A stretch of 64,000 nucleotides of DNA from Cyanoderma ruficeps. Its lineage: Eukaryota > Chordata > Aves > Passeriformes > Timaliidae. Location of the stretch: the NCBI GenBank assembly GCA_008694505.1, contig VZDJ01000623.1:11034443-11098442 (forward strand), given 5' to 3'. The position numbers were made by a program, and so were the translations under genes. This document shows positions 21,251 through 35,400 of the stretch, one piece after another. Position 1 is the first letter of the stretch. Each line of letters begins with the position of its first letter. The notes beneath the pieces are model-generated. The model did not search any database. It saw nothing but the letters and a program-made list of their open reading frames with translations, and was not told the DNA's origin.

Positions 21251-24200
21251 TTATGGGAAAGCACATTTCCTGGCAGGTTTAATCACCAGGTCTGTTGGGC
21301 AGAAACCTGCAAGCACCTTCCTGTAGCCTCAGAACCAGCTTGGTACTTCTGCTTAACGTGAGTGTGCAGCTGGATCCCCAGAGGGGTGGTGAAAGCCAAG
21401 ACTCAGAAACTTGTCTTTAAATTCCAGTTTTTTAACTTCTTTGAATTGAAATACTGAATAGGGAACATTGGACAATATCTGACTGCAGATAAACTTTTCA
21501 TTTTTTTAAGATCCTTGAATAAATACCTCTTTTTGTGAATTACCACAAAAGTAGTAGCGACCTTCTCCACTCTTTTCTGCATCAGCAGCCATATAGAGAT
21601 ATATAATTAATTACTGAATGTATTTACAGTTTATAACAGATTTGTAATGAATAAGCTGGTTGTTGAAATGAGGTTTTCCTAGACCATTGGTTGTTGTTTT
21701 GAATATTGGAAAATAGTTACTGAGATCTGTAAACAGAAGTTCTACTGGCAAAAAGTAATGGTGATTCACATTTTTCTTGTGATTTGTATTCAGGCATTGA
21801 CTTCTGATGTTGTATAGGTTTCTATTGTGTTCTCTGGCAATGCATTTTAAAACAAAATCCAGAGAATAACGTACTGTATTTAAAAAAAGAAAACCCAACA
21901 AACAAAACTAAACTCCAAGCTGACCCAATGGTAAATGTCATCCAAGTTGCACAGCAGTTAGGAAGGGTGAAGGAGGGTACATTTACTGTACTCTTGGCTG
22001 AAATTCAAATTGGGCGCAGTAACTCCCAATCAGACTGCCATGTGGCATTTATTTTTGGATGGCCAGTAACTTGTTGCCTTTTTCTTTAGTACTCTCAGAC
22101 ACAACTGGGCTTTAAGTCTGATGAAAGGAGGGACTATTGCATTAATGTTCTTTCCAGATGCAAACTTTGTAGTATTGTCAGGATAATTGAGAAGATTTGG
22201 TAATTGACAAGTCTAATTTTCTCTGATGACTCCTTGACATTAAAGCTGCTGCCTGGTTAGGTTTTCATCCTTCAGTATTTCATTCCAGATAAACTGTCCC
22301 GTTTATATCTTTCTTTTAATTTTTGCATTTTCCTCTTAGGCTTTAGGCTTATTTTAATAAAACAAAAAGAAACTCTATGTTGCACATCTGCTTGGTTTTC
22401 ACACAATAATCCATTGGAGATTTTTTATTAGGTTTTCATAAATTCTTCCTATAACTTTTTTTTTGAGAAGTGACTCTTCATTTTACCATTTTAACCTTCC
22501 TTCATATTGCGAGATGTTTTAGATAGTACTGTGTGCAAAGTCGTATAAAATACTTCAGTGGCATATAGATGCTTTGTATATAGGCTGCAGATATTTTTGG
22601 AAGAACACCTAAACAGAAGTCTAGTCCAGTCAACCACTCTAAGTGAGGTGAGTCCCCAATTACACCAGCTGTCTCCGTTGCATGTGCTATACAGAAATAA
22701 TATGATTAACTTATAACAGCTCCTGAGAGGAACAAATTGTAGTTAATAAGCAAAATAATTTCATATTACACACTGTAAAACATTCTAAATGAGAGTTTAT
22801 GGAAACTGCCTTTATCAGTTTCCTAGTATTTGGAAAGGAAAATGAAACTTTGAGTCAGGCTTTTTGAAAGTTTTGCATGTTCACTTTTCAATAGGCAGTG
22901 TGCTGTTATCACACAGCTGAGCTTGTTTATTTTCAAGTAAAGACTGCATTGAAAAAATAAAATATATTTAAAAAAACAACTTGAAACATCTGGTGGTCAC
23001 CAAGTTGTACATATTAGACACAAGTTTATTGTGTACAAACAGGCTTATACGGTATTTTTTCCAAGCCCTGTAACATTCATGATGATGATTATCATTATTA
23101 TTAAATTTTAATTATTTTTCCCCCAGTAAAATGATAGATCTGAACTGAAAAAATAGTGTGTTTGTGAAGATCTGTCTATTAAGTTTCAAAAATTATCACA
23201 CAACCTATAGGGAGAAGTAGCCACTTTGGAACTGTGGCCAAGGACAAACTCAGATTTGGAGGTGAAAGTGGCTTGAAGTACAGAGCCTTAGGCTGGGCAG
23301 AAGCAGTTCTTGTCAGCAGTTGAGATGGCTGTGTGGGTAACAAGAAATGTGAAATTCCGTTTCATCACATGCTCTCAGTAAGAACCCTGGGCAGTATTTA
23401 CAGCAGCTGTGACTTGGCAGAGCCAATGCTTTCCATTCCCTCATTGTTTGCCTTCAGCTCCCCATTAGTGCAGGCCAGGGAGGAGCCCAAACACAATTTC
23501 TCTGGACCTTGCTCTGATGTTCTTCCTTCTTCTCAGTCATTAGTAAATGCTGATGTGGAAAGGGGATACCACCTAGTAAGGGGTGTGTGCCTTGCTAAAT
23601 CTTCTAGGAAGTGGCTGAAACATAAATCTGTTGGTGACAAGATGCCAATAGCTTTATCCATTAATTAAAACCAAACAAGCCAACACAAGATAGGTGGTTA
23701 AGGAACACAGCAGCAGGCCTGAGAAAAAAGCCATGGCCCTTTGTTCCACAGGCAGGGTGCAGTGCAGGCAGTAGTGACTTGGTGTTCAGAGTCTCACAGA
23801 GAGGGTTGGGAAGAGAAAACAGCTGGGTCATGCTGCTGGGCATCCCATATGGCTCTACACCTGTGCAAGGGTTAGGAGCAATAGTTAGGCCTTAGCCTTC
23901 ATTTTGGTTTTTGTACTTACCACGTACTGTAAGACCAAGTGACTTAGATGGACGTAGGCCCCAGAAGGCAGTTCAGTAAACTTGAACTTTTTTTAAGGCA
24001 GTTATATTGCTAAAGTTTATGTATCATTTACTGTCTTTTAAAGATAACCCTTGTGTTTTAGAATTTATTGGTTTAAAAATTGTTTTTTTAAAATATTCTT
24101 GTGTGTGCTTATTGGTTGGCCCACAAAACCGTGAAAGGCTTAGGGCTTTAATGATTTAGCTCTAAAGGCTGTACTTTATCAGTTGAAATAATTGTGAGAG

Positions 24201-26574
24201 GGTAGTTAGGATACAAGTAAGAAACTGTAGCTGTATGAAAAACAAGTCACCTGTGTGTCAGTGTTGCTAGCAATAAATCCACACTATGCCAAATTTCCAC
24301 AAAAAATACAAAATGAAACCAAAGCTGTTTTCTCTTGTTGTGCTGCCTTGGTAATTTAAAAGTTAATTTATCTGAGTCAGTTTAAAAGTATAGACTTGTA
24401 ATTTGTTGTAAAACAAAGAAGTTAAAACTTGAAATTTAGGTTATTTGGCCAATGCCATACGTCAATCTTCAAGATTCCCTCTCAGGCTGAAATAGAAAAG
24501 GGAAATCACAGCTTTATGCCACTTAAAGGAAAAATGCAAAACAAAGCAATGAATTATGATGGAGTAGTTCACTAGATTAAAGCTAAAAAATGTTCTTCCC
24601 GTTTAAGCTGCTTGCCATGTTGATGAAACTAACCAGAGATTTTGGAAGATGGTTTTTATAGATATGTCCTCGTTCTAACTGTTGGAGATCGAAGGATTGG
24701 TAATTCAGATAGAAAAGCTTTGAAGGCTTGAGTACCAGAAGATCAAGGAAGTATTCCAAGGTGCTATATAATGGGACTAATGTGATGAAATAAAGTAAAA
24801 TCTAGAATGATTGTTGAAACATAGTTCAGTGCTTAGAAGTACTATATTGAGTGTCACAAGGGAGGTAGGAAACAATCATAGTTTCTAATTGTTTAAACTG
24901 TTACAGCAATAGAGAAAGTATTAGAAACAACATACTTGGGGGGGTTTGCTGTTGAGCTTAGTAGACATACAATAGCAGATTAATATAAGTTTATAAGTAA
25001 AGGCTAATTTCCTTTAAATTAAACTTTTATATCCCACATCTTTGGATAATTCTCACAATCTATCCATTTATTGTTAAAAAAGTAGAAAACCAAACACAGC
25101 CCCCACCTAAAACCTAGACAAACTTAAAAAATTCTAGACTGCCGAAAACATTAAATGACATTGCGATGGATTTATTTGCATTATGATTTTCGTTAGGTTA
25201 AAAATAAACAATGAAAAACCTTGTGAAATTGTGCAGGAGGCAGGTTCAGGGTGCTGGTGTGAGGCGTTGTAAGGGGCTCTTAACTATAGGCTCTCATTCT
25301 TTTGAAGCACTGGGTTTTTCTTCCATTTCATAAATCTGTAAGTATTAGTATTTTCCCTATTAGTGTTTTCCTGCTTAGTTATGGGAGTTTTGTGTTGTTT
25401 GGTTTTTCCCCCCAAAATCTGGACCTTTAAATCAATGAGTTGAATGAAGAATGACCACATTAAATATTTTTCTAATTTAGTGGGTTTTTTGAGTTCTGTC
25501 CTGGGTTACTGGTTAGAAGAATATATACTAAAGAATGGAATAGTGTGAATAAAAGTAAACCTCATGGTGTGACAGCTGAAATGATTTGCCACAGTATGGA
25601 TCCATCTACTGATGGTTTGGTTAATTATTTTTAAAATTTTGCAGGTGTATTAAAAAGGATCTGAGTATTAACTGACACTTCAATTAAAAAAAATCTTCAA
25701 TAAAACCTTAAGTTAAATGCCTTTAATAAATTGACATTTTTCAGTGTAATGTTTTCACAGAAGTAATTTCCCTGTAAATTTTGTGTTGACCGTTACTAAT
25801 ACAAAAGCTTATAATATCTTCATTTTGAAATCAATGTTTATTTCTATAACATGTTCAAAAAACACATATTCAAAGTTAACATACCATATTACTTTAAAAT
25901 AAATCCTGATATCTTCTCATTGGCATGTACTTTATTTTTAATGTAGCCTGATCAGCAGGGACTATGTGCAAAAATGCACTTGATGAAGTCTTCTGTGGAA
26001 AACCAGTCAGAAAGTTGGACATTTGTATTAAAACACTGAAAATCAACTCACAGTCCTGCTGATTGCACTCTTTGTTTTGTTTTATATTATCTTAATGTGG
26101 TTTTCTTAATGATAAGTGATAATATCTGTTCCTATAGTACTTCAGCCTGTGAAAGCATATTTAAAGAAAGACTGTCACTTTGGAGGTAACTTAAAAGCGA
26201 AGTATTTATTGAAAGAGGAAATACATTTGAACCCATGTTTTCTAACATTTCTTTTGATGTTATTGAAGGATTTATTTATTTAATAGAAAAATTTCCACAT
26301 TTTTCTTCTTTTGATTTCTACTCTCCCTTTTACCTGTAGTGAAGTCATAACACTGTTTGATTTCTATCTGTTACCTTAGTAATAACTTTCAGGTCACCAA
26401 TCCAGTGTTAATTTCAGTGCAGAGCCATGCAGGAGAAATTGTGTGAAAATGTCTTTTCCTTACATGTAGTAAATACACAGTGTAGCTGTTAAGTCACATA
26501 TATGCATCTCATTCAGTTTGTTCATATGTAAAGCCAAGTAATGAAATTAAGTCAGAGCACTGGTGCTGTTTTTA

Positions 26575-26592
26575 AATCATTCATGAATGATT
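26575..26592. repeat. 18-bp perfect palindrome
   Basis: AATCATTCATGAATGATT is self-complementary over its full length. Confidence 0.9.
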
Positions 26593-27610
26593 GCTGGAGG
26601 AAGTGCCCTAAATAGCACTACTGCTTTGTTTGTTTTAATGTATTACTTGCCTAAACAGCTCCTGGAGCACAGTTTGGTCTCAGCAGTTTCTCTTCTGTTA
26701 AACATTTCTAATCATCTTGCAAAAATTCCTTTTTAATGCAGCTGTTAATGTTTAATATGCATCATACTGTTGGACTGTACATTTTTGTTGTCTCTATCAT
26801 TTATTTTGAGACCTAGCAGGAAATCAGATACCAATGACTGATTTTTTTTTTTTCTATAAAGCACAATAGAATAGTAAGGGGAGGGGAGGGGTTGGTTTGT
26901 GTTGTACATTTGCTTGCTTGGCAAGACCTAGAGGTCATGTCTTATTCAGATATTCAGACTGTGTTCGTAGCAATAAGGAAGTGTCTTCTTAGGTGAAAGT
27001 CAGGGAATAGAGAAATGTGAAACAATTCAAAGCTCACAATGTAATCAGTCTTGAAAAGACACAAAATTAAAGTGTAAAAGGCCACCTGGTTAGGTGCTGC
27101 CTGATACAGCAACATGAACAGCCTCAGTGAAATATATTACTGATGCCATTCAAACACAGAGTAAGAGATATGATGCCCTTTAGATCTGTTTATTCACCTT
27201 TACTTTAAGGGCACAGGAACTGGTTCTGTAAATTGGATTCTTTGGAGTCTGTCAATAAGAATTAAGCTGCCACAGGCTAGTCAATATGCCTTGTGCCACA
27301 GACTGAAGACACACACACAAAAAAAAGGTTGAAAGGTTATGTGCATTGCAAAGATTTGCTATAAATGAAAATAGTCCAGAAATGAACCGTAAATAAAACA
27401 TGGTGGCATCTAAAAGCTAATCCAGACCTTGTTATTGGGAGCAATGTGCAAAACAAGGAGATGGCTGTGGTGAAAATGGGCCATACAGAAGGTGTGATAT
27501 GGAGCACAGCCACCAAATCGAAAGAAAATAAGAAATCCTGATGAGACCCTTAATTCCTCAGTGTGGTGAGAAAGAATAATGTCTGTAAGGCCAGTGAGGA
27601 GGAGAGCCCA

Positions 27611-27638
27611 GGGAGGGAGGGGGATATCAGGAAGGGGG
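27611..27638 (+). other. Possible G-quadruplex
   Basis: Four G runs on the plus (coding) strand: GGG 27611-27613, GGG 27615-27617, GGGGG 27619-27623 and GGGGG 27634-27638, with loops of 1, 1 and 10 bases. This satisfies a relaxed quadruplex pattern. It would lie in the intronic RNA. Confidence 0.35.
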
Positions 27639-29361
27639 AACTGAACAACACTTGGGTTCTCATCTTTTGGAGGGGCTGGTTCTTTCCTGGAGAGTTTCCA
27701 GAAATCAGGTGGTGTCAGAGCTGGAGGGGTGCAAGTTGAGTCTAAACCTCTGCAGGGGAGGGGGTTCTCACCTATGACTGCTTAAAATGTTTGGGGATTT
27801 TTTCTTCAGAGTTCTAACAAGTCTGTGGGAGAATGATACAGGGAATGGTTTTGAAACATTTTCATGATGGAATAAAATCCTTTTGTAATATTTTATTTCT
27901 TTTTAATAGTCACTTGTATACTGCACTTGCCCAAAGCATGTTTTATAGACATCTTGAAAATAGAAAAAGAATGTAGGACCAGATTATTATCAGCAAAATT
28001 TCATATGTTTCACAAGGGAAAATTAGAACAGGGATATACTAGACTGCTGATTAAAACTTACGCTTGCTGGAGGCCCCTTTCCCACATAAACTTGAATCTT
28101 TTAGTCAGTTATGAATGGAAGATGCTTTTTTTTTAGAAGAAACAGGGAGAACCCTGTTGTAAGCCAGGGGAGGAAACAAAAGCACAACAAAACCAAACAG
28201 TTAAGACAATTTGGGCTTTCTTACTCTCCTCTTACTTCCTTGGTTATATAATTTCTATTGTATGTTTATAGGCTGGGGAAGGAGAAGAGAAAAAGAGCAG
28301 TTAAACTTTAATGTTTTCAACTTCAGGTCTTTGATTTAAATGAAAGTACTGAAATTGGTTCTTGAAAACAAGAGTTGACAAAAAGCGAAAACCTTCTGTT
28401 ACTAAAGGAATACCTATTGCCCCTGCATGTTGGTGAGAGAGGGAAGCAAGTGAAAGTACTGAAAAAAGTACTGAAGGACTTGTTGGTGCTGTAAGGAGCA
28501 TTTTGGCATGTAAGGAATCGGGTAAGATCTCACTAAAACTCGGACCAATTCAGCTATTTTTAAACAAAGTTTTGAATGTTACCTTTTAAAACCTCCTCTG
28601 TCCTACATTTCAGCCCTTAACGAAAAGTGAGAACTGAAACTGTGTAACCACAATTTAATACAGATGACAGATGAATTTGGTACAGATGAGATACAAACTG
28701 AAAGAAATCCTAGCACTGCATTGAGCCAGCAGCTCTGTCCAATTTGCGCAGGAATGAGGGAAGAAATGGAAGCTTATCAGAATGAGATGTGTAAATTATT
28801 CTTGTTAGTGATGGCACATTCCAGGGATTTTAGATTTTTCAACCATCTTAATATTTGAGAACCAAGTTTAAATTTTGTTTCAGATTGTAACATATGCCTG
28901 TAATGTCACTAATTTACAGTGGAAATAAAAGACAGGATACAGCTCATATTTTTTTCTGGTTTGTGTAGGAATGTAGAATAACTTATTAGTAAAATGGAAC
29001 AGCTCTCAAGGGGAAAATGTACCCATTCCAAGTAATCTTTCTTTTCTATTTCATATAATAGTAGAGAAATTACGTGTGTTAACACATTCATAGTTTGAAT
29101 ATTATCAAATATATTACAGTAGTCCTGTCTATCTTACATGTTTTATTAGGGTTTTGATTAAGTAAGATTAGTGAGGCTTAGGTTATTGTATTTTTCAGGG
29201 CATAGTCCTACTTTAAATGCTTTTATCTTGCTGCAAACCCTAGTTTTTTATGATTCTTGTCACATTGTGGTAAACTAACTCAAGCACTGGTGTAATTCTG
29301 AGCAGAGGCAGAATTGCGATGTATTGTAGTAAAAGAAAAAAAACCAAAAACCGAGCCAACT

Positions 29362-29374
29362 CCCCCCNCCCCCC
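29362..29374. repeat. Poly(C) run containing an N
   Basis: C homopolymer interrupted by an undetermined base at 29368. It is likely a sequencing or consensus problem, so the true length is unknown. Confidence 0.85.
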
Positions 29375-31793
29375 GATATATGTATGGTTATCACAGTTGC
29401 CTGCACTGAGACCTGGAACAGGGGCACTGCAAGATGCTGGTCAGGTCTCCGCAGGTATTTGTATCTATTTATTGATTTATCATATTTGTTAAACTTAAAA
29501 CAGCTAGAAAACCATTTAAACACATGCCCATATTGCCAAATTCCTTCTTCCCTGCAAACTCTGGTCTGGTCACCTCCTCTTTAAGCATCTCTGAAGAGGA
29601 TTCTGCTGCCCTACTGTGTCTTCTGTTATGCTTGAGCATCTCCAGTGATTTCTCCTTGCACTGATGTAAGAAATGCCACCATCTCTGCAAACGCTTCAGT
29701 GCCAAAGTGCACATTAACCAGGCAATATATATGGATAAGCAGTTTGAGATGGTGGACTTCTGTCCAGTTTTGGAAATCTTAATTCCCTTAATAGTGTAAT
29801 ATGCTACTACAAACAACTGGTGTTGGAGAAAGACTAGGCAATGCTAGGAAAGGAAATTAAATCAAGGAAGTACAGAAAGAGGAAGAAAAACACATCAGCT
29901 GGGATGGACAGTGCTTTAAATTGTAAAGCCACTGTTGGAAAAAGAAATTAATTCCATGGTTAGAAGCTTGGCTCAATTGCCCATCCTCGCAGCAGAATCT
30001 AAGAGCCCTGTCTAGGTTTTTGTCTTTTCAAAACTGAACAAGTAGCTCTTGGTCATCTGTGACAACACATGAGCTCTAATTTCTGCTTTGTCTTGTTAGG
30101 ATATGCTGAAGCAAATGGTTGTGTAAAAGAAAAGATGATATTGTATAACACTTTTTGTTTTGCAGATTGCTCTAAAAGCTGTGCTTGTTCTATTTTCTAT
30201 TATTAAAGGATTTTTTTTATTGTTGTTTTTTTCTGAGGGAATGTTATTTCTGAAACTTCCTCAGCCAAGGGACAAATGAAACCAGTAGATTCCTGCAAAA
30301 AACATGTTATCTTGCCACCAGTCCTTCTTACAATGACCTTAAAACTCTGCATTATGTGCTTGCAAGAAACTTTAAGCACGTTTTCTAATTCAGACTTGCA
30401 ATTTAATGCCCTTAAGTGACACTTTTTAACTTACTGTAGTGTGTATATTACAATAGTATTCACACAGAGATATGATTTCATACTTTTGAGTTTTTCTAAC
30501 TCAGACAAGAGACTCATCTGGACTATTACCTTGGAAAAATAAATTGCAATTCAGCTCCTGTACAGCTCTTGTTGTCCCTGAGTCTCTCAGTGTTCCGAGT
30601 AGTATGTGCAGGGTCATGCAGTGACTGTCATTTGCCTCGGCAGCTCCATGGTCTTTCATCTTCTCTTCCAGTATCAAAGCTGATCTTTTCAATAAATCAG
30701 CTTTTGGGTTTTGCTAACAACATAATCTTAAAGTGATTCCATGCTTGCTGCACTGTAAATCAGCATGTACAGAAGCATTGAAGTATAATTTCCATACACC
30801 TTCTGTAAAATTTATTTTTGTAAGTGTGTCTTAGGTTTTGTGCATTGGCTTATTGCTTCTTGTTCGGTCTAAATAAAGATATGAAAAACTTAGAAGCAAC
30901 CAGTGTTTATGACACCTCTCTAAACTAGATGTTCTCTGTAGAGAACCCACTTGGGGATTTATTCTGGTTTCATAAAAGACATTTTCCTTTCCTAACAGCA
31001 AAATTCTCTGTCTGGAACAAATTAACTGCCATTCAAGGACTAATCTCTTCCTCCATGGCAGAAATTTCATCCTCTGTGGCACTGCTCTTCAGACTGACTG
31101 CTGCAGTCACTGTCACAGATGCTCCCCAGAGGTTTCAGACCAGAATCACATCTGCTGCTTTGAGTCATAACTTCATCCTATCTGGTGGGGTTTCAGTGTT
31201 CATTAGACTAATTAATGATTAAGTACAGCAATGTGACATGGCTTGGCTCTTTTGTCATGTCTGTCAGCTTTCTCAAAAATTCAAAGTATCAGCTATTTTC
31301 TGAATATTTGGTTTTGTGTAAGATTTTAAATAAGCAGCTTTCTCATGTTGGCACTTAAGTGAGAGAAAGTGCACTGCTGTCTGGTATAACCTTGCTTGAG
31401 CTGCACAGAGGTATCTAACCCCAGCAAAACCTGTATTTGTAGATGAAAATGGACAGGCTGAAAACTCTGTAAGGGAGATCTTTACGTAAGTGAAATTAGA
31501 GGTCTTATGAGCAGAGAGGAGCAGGAGTGGGAGAATAGGAGCAAAATGTAATGCTAAAATTTAGTTGCTTTCCTCAGTAAAGCAGAACAACACATAGCAC
31601 TGAATCTGCTGCTGCATTGTGGCCCTGTGGTTTTCCCTCAGAACAGATGACCCACCTCTGCTTAGGTACCTATACTGTTTCTCCAGGTTTTTAAGAAAAG
31701 GTGCTTTGTAATTATTTTCAGGTAAAAATAATTATATTGTGTGCATAAGTAATTATTGTTTATATATATTATTAGTCTAGTAACTGATAACTC

Positions 31794-31915
31794 TTGTGGA
31801 TGAGGGGATTGAATGTACCCTCAGTAAATTCACAGACAACATCAAGTTGGGTGAGGATATTATCTGCTGGAGAGTAGGAAGGCTCTTGAAGAGGTTCAGG
31901 CTGGACATCATGAGG
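31794..31915 (+). mobile_element. CR1 LINE ORF2 fragment
   Basis: The plus strand reads GGATGAGGGGATTGAATGTA, CCCTCAGTAAATTCACAGAC and AACATCAAGTTGGGTGAGG, encoding DEGIECTLSKFTDNIKLG. It corresponds to the CR1 reverse-transcriptase segment just after the catalytic YADD region (LSKFADDTKLG). Farther right GGTAGGAAGGCTCTTGAAGA-type sequence and TTCAGGCTGGAC continue the match, which fades after about 31915. It is a short internal piece without a 3' end. Confidence 0.75.
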
Positions 31916-32360
31916 ATTATACACTTAGAGACCACTGTCTATCTGAGTCAAATGGGACCCATTGATGGTAGTATGGCACTGTCTTCGTTGAAGAAATCAG
32001 GGTGATCACTGTGATGACCAATATCAAGGGCATAGATTTGTTAGCTTTTGGAGAAGATAGAACAGTGTGTGACCTGGTGGTGAGAAGGCATAGAGCAAAT
32101 ATTTATCTATCCATCAGGTTTTGACCCTGCAGTTTTCTAAACCCATGTTTTCTGTCCATTGTGCTTGAAGTCTGACTTGGCTGGGAGAGTGTGACCATTG
32201 CTTCAGGAGATGCCACCTTACCTGTGGAATTAGATATCCCCAGCAGTGTTAAGAAAGGTTTCTTCTGGTTTCTAATCCTCTGGCAAGGTATCAGCTACGA
32301 AAGGGCAATGTGTCAAATAATAGTAGCCATAAAGATTACTTGCCCGAGAAAGTCAGCTAA

Positions 32361-32414
32361 TTTTTTTGTGAATTATGCAGTAATTCATTTTTTTGTGAAT
32401 TATGCAGTAATTCA
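32361..32414. repeat. Tandem duplication, 2 x 27 bp
   Basis: The 27-base unit at 32361-32387 (seven T, then GTGAATTATGCAGTAATTCA) is repeated exactly at 32388-32414. No mismatch separates the copies, so the event is recent or it is an assembly artefact. Confidence 0.93.
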
Positions 32415-35400
32415 TTTGATGTTCTTGTGACCCATCTTAAGGAAGATTTCTTCCATGCTGGATCTGCAGGTATCTGTGAAGAGGGGCTACAAGGCACAGT
32501 TATTTGCTGTGTTTGTACCATTACTTGATACATTTTAAATGTGAAATTTTTGAATTTTGCAATTCACATAGACAGGTCTGCCAGATAAGTATTATTTAAG
32601 ATTTTTTCAATGTGTTTTTCATATATGTTGTCTTGGGTTTTTTTTTTTATACCTCCCCCTGTGAGAGCATGACTAGCAAAAGTTAACATTCTGTCAGTAT
32701 TCCTTCTTCAGAAACTACCTTTGTATCATACACTTTTGCCTCTTCTCAAAACCATGTAAGTTCTGTTTTTCTCTAGTCTCCTGTTATGTGGCATTCTTTA
32801 TGCCTGTAATAAATGCTGACAACTCCCAGCTCAACAGTTATTTCCATCAAATGCAGACTGTTACGTCACTCAGATTTCTGAGTGCCAGTCTGAGATAAAG
32901 ACTTGAATGAAAAGGCAGCTGGCATAAGGTTTGTGTCTGAAGAAAATGTTACTGTGTCTGATAAGGCAGCAGCAGCAGCATCTAAAGCAAGAGCAGCCTT
33001 AACCTTCAAGGAGTGCCCAAATCTCCTGCATTCAAGGACAAAGCACCTATCCTTTTGGCTTCTCTCAGTATTCCTAATAAAAATTGTGAGAAGGTGAAAG
33101 ATGATGCTTGGTTCTTTTCAACATGAAGATGCCATTGGTGATCCAATCTTTCAGCACCCTGAACTAGGCCGCTCCAGTATATTTTGATTAAGCTAAATAT
33201 GTTGAGTTTGGGCTTATTCAACGTGCAGGTTTCAGCCAGCCAGAGGTGTCCCTGTGGACAGCACAGCTTACTGTAGCCACTGGGCTAGGTGTAAAGAGCT
33301 TAACAGCTTTAGGGTTTTTTGTACTGTGTTGTTTTCTGTAAATGACAGAGCTGACAGGTAGATATGCTGTGCAGTTGTATAATTGACCACTCAGGGAAAC
33401 TGATGTTTCCTTTCTCTGTAGTAGCAATCTTCCCAATACCAATTGATTTTTCCCCAATCCAGGCCTCTCACCTGTCTTATCTACTGTAAGCTCTCAACCT
33501 TTAATTTCCTCTTTCCTTGTGATGCAAGTTTTCTTCCTGAACGCAGTTCTTAAAAAAAGGCACCCTTCTCAAAGCAAAATCTTTGTGAGCAGTAGAGGTT
33601 CGTGGTATCAATGTGCTGACATGGTCTCAAGTCAGGGATTAGTGGTGCTTCCTCATTATCTCATCTCTCCCCATCTGTCAGCATCCATTTGGGTTTTTTT
33701 GCCTTGTGTTTTTATTGCAAGCTTTTTAGGAGAGGTGATTTAATTGTTCTTTTTCTGAACAGCACTTAGCACACTGAGTCCTTCCTGGTGCTGGAGACAG
33801 ATATTTCAGTAACACAGTCAACCTTTAGGAATGAAGCTATGTGGTGTTTTGCTTCCAACAGTGTAATTTTGCAGACAGTTCTCTTCTAAGTAATTGTTTT
33901 TATTCCAGAGTAGAATATAGTGATCTGATTTCTCCCCTCATCTTTCCCTGTAATGCCCACCAATGAAAATCTTGCTCTGTCCTTATCCAGGCTTTCCTTC
34001 CAGCCTTGTGCTGCTAAATGTCACAGACAACAGCTTCTACACTGGCCTCAAGAATCTCATTTCTCTAACAAAGGTAGTCTTTCCATTTAAAGGAGTCTTT
34101 GTATTTAAATACCTTTGTATTTATTGCAACGAGAGAAAGGAGCTTTGCTGATGATATATGACAGCATTTTTAATAAATGAAGCTGAGATTTTAAATTCTT
34201 TGTGAGAAATGACTAGATGTCACCCTTTTTTTTGCCAGTGCAAGTAAAGTCTGTCATTTGCAATGTCAGTGTTGGTGTTTGAGGGTACAATACTTATTAG
34301 AACTTTATTTTCTAACCCCAGAATATTTGTATTTTATATTGCAGCATGCTGTATTTTACAGTGAAATATTTATCTTCTCCAAAGAGTGCCAGGCTCTCCC
34401 CTGGTCAGGAGCCATGGGCCTGCTGAAGCCCCAGTGGTCACGGAGTTTTGCATGCTCTAGAGAGGTGTGGAGAGTCCAAGGCTGAGGCTTGAGGTCAGAC
34501 TGAGAGGAAAAGGTAAAATCTTAAGGAAAAGAATGCAGATTTAGTATGTGTGTTTTAGAACTAGAAAGTAAAATAGCAGCTTAGCTTTAAGAGATTACTT
34601 TTGCAGAAATTTTGTTTCAGAGACTGTGTTAACTTCTCAGCAATGAAAATACGGAAAGAAAATATATTGTTGCAGGTATGTGATGTTATTAGAAACAAGT
34701 TAGCAGGAACAGTGAATCTGCATGTGTGGAGAGTCTTGCTACTGCATATACACATATGGTTCTTCTCTTGACAAGGATCCCCAAACAAACTTCAGTTTGA
34801 GAAAGTATTTCCTTCTTAGACACAGCTTACTTTGGTTGATTCTGGGTGTTCTCTTGATGCAGTAGGTAGATCCTGGGAGAGAATTAAGCCCAAATAAAAA
34901 GCCAAGAAGAGTGAAGACAAAGGCAGCAGTCAGGAGGGAAAACCAGACAGAAACACAAGCAAGAAGTTGGATGAATAGTGGGGGTTTAGTGTGCTGGTGT
35001 GTCTGTTAACTCCTCTTACTTTGGCCTAGGAAATATGTGACAAAACTGTATTTTGTTAAATGTTTCTTTGTATCAAATAGTAATATACCATTGAATTTTT
35101 GTGGGATTATTTTGTATCCTACATTTTTAAACTCTTGCTTTTTTATTGTGAGCCAGTCATTGTTTGGCTGACCTTGTGTGCGACTGATCCAATGTCATCC
35201 ATCTGATGGTACATTTTAAAGTCTTTTGAACGCTTCCAAGTCACAAAAGGTGGGTTCTGACAAAACAACAGCATTCAGATTTAATGGCTGGGAATTCAGA
35301 GTTAACAAAAAGACCCAGATTTCCTATGTGCAGAGATGCTTTACTCTGAGTGGGAATGAGCAGAACAAAGGCAATGTCATCCTACTTGTCATTCACAGCA

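Noticed and set aside
20900..21266. Phenylalanine/serine-rich minus-strand frames
   Set aside because: They are explained by the purine-rich composition of the plus strand.
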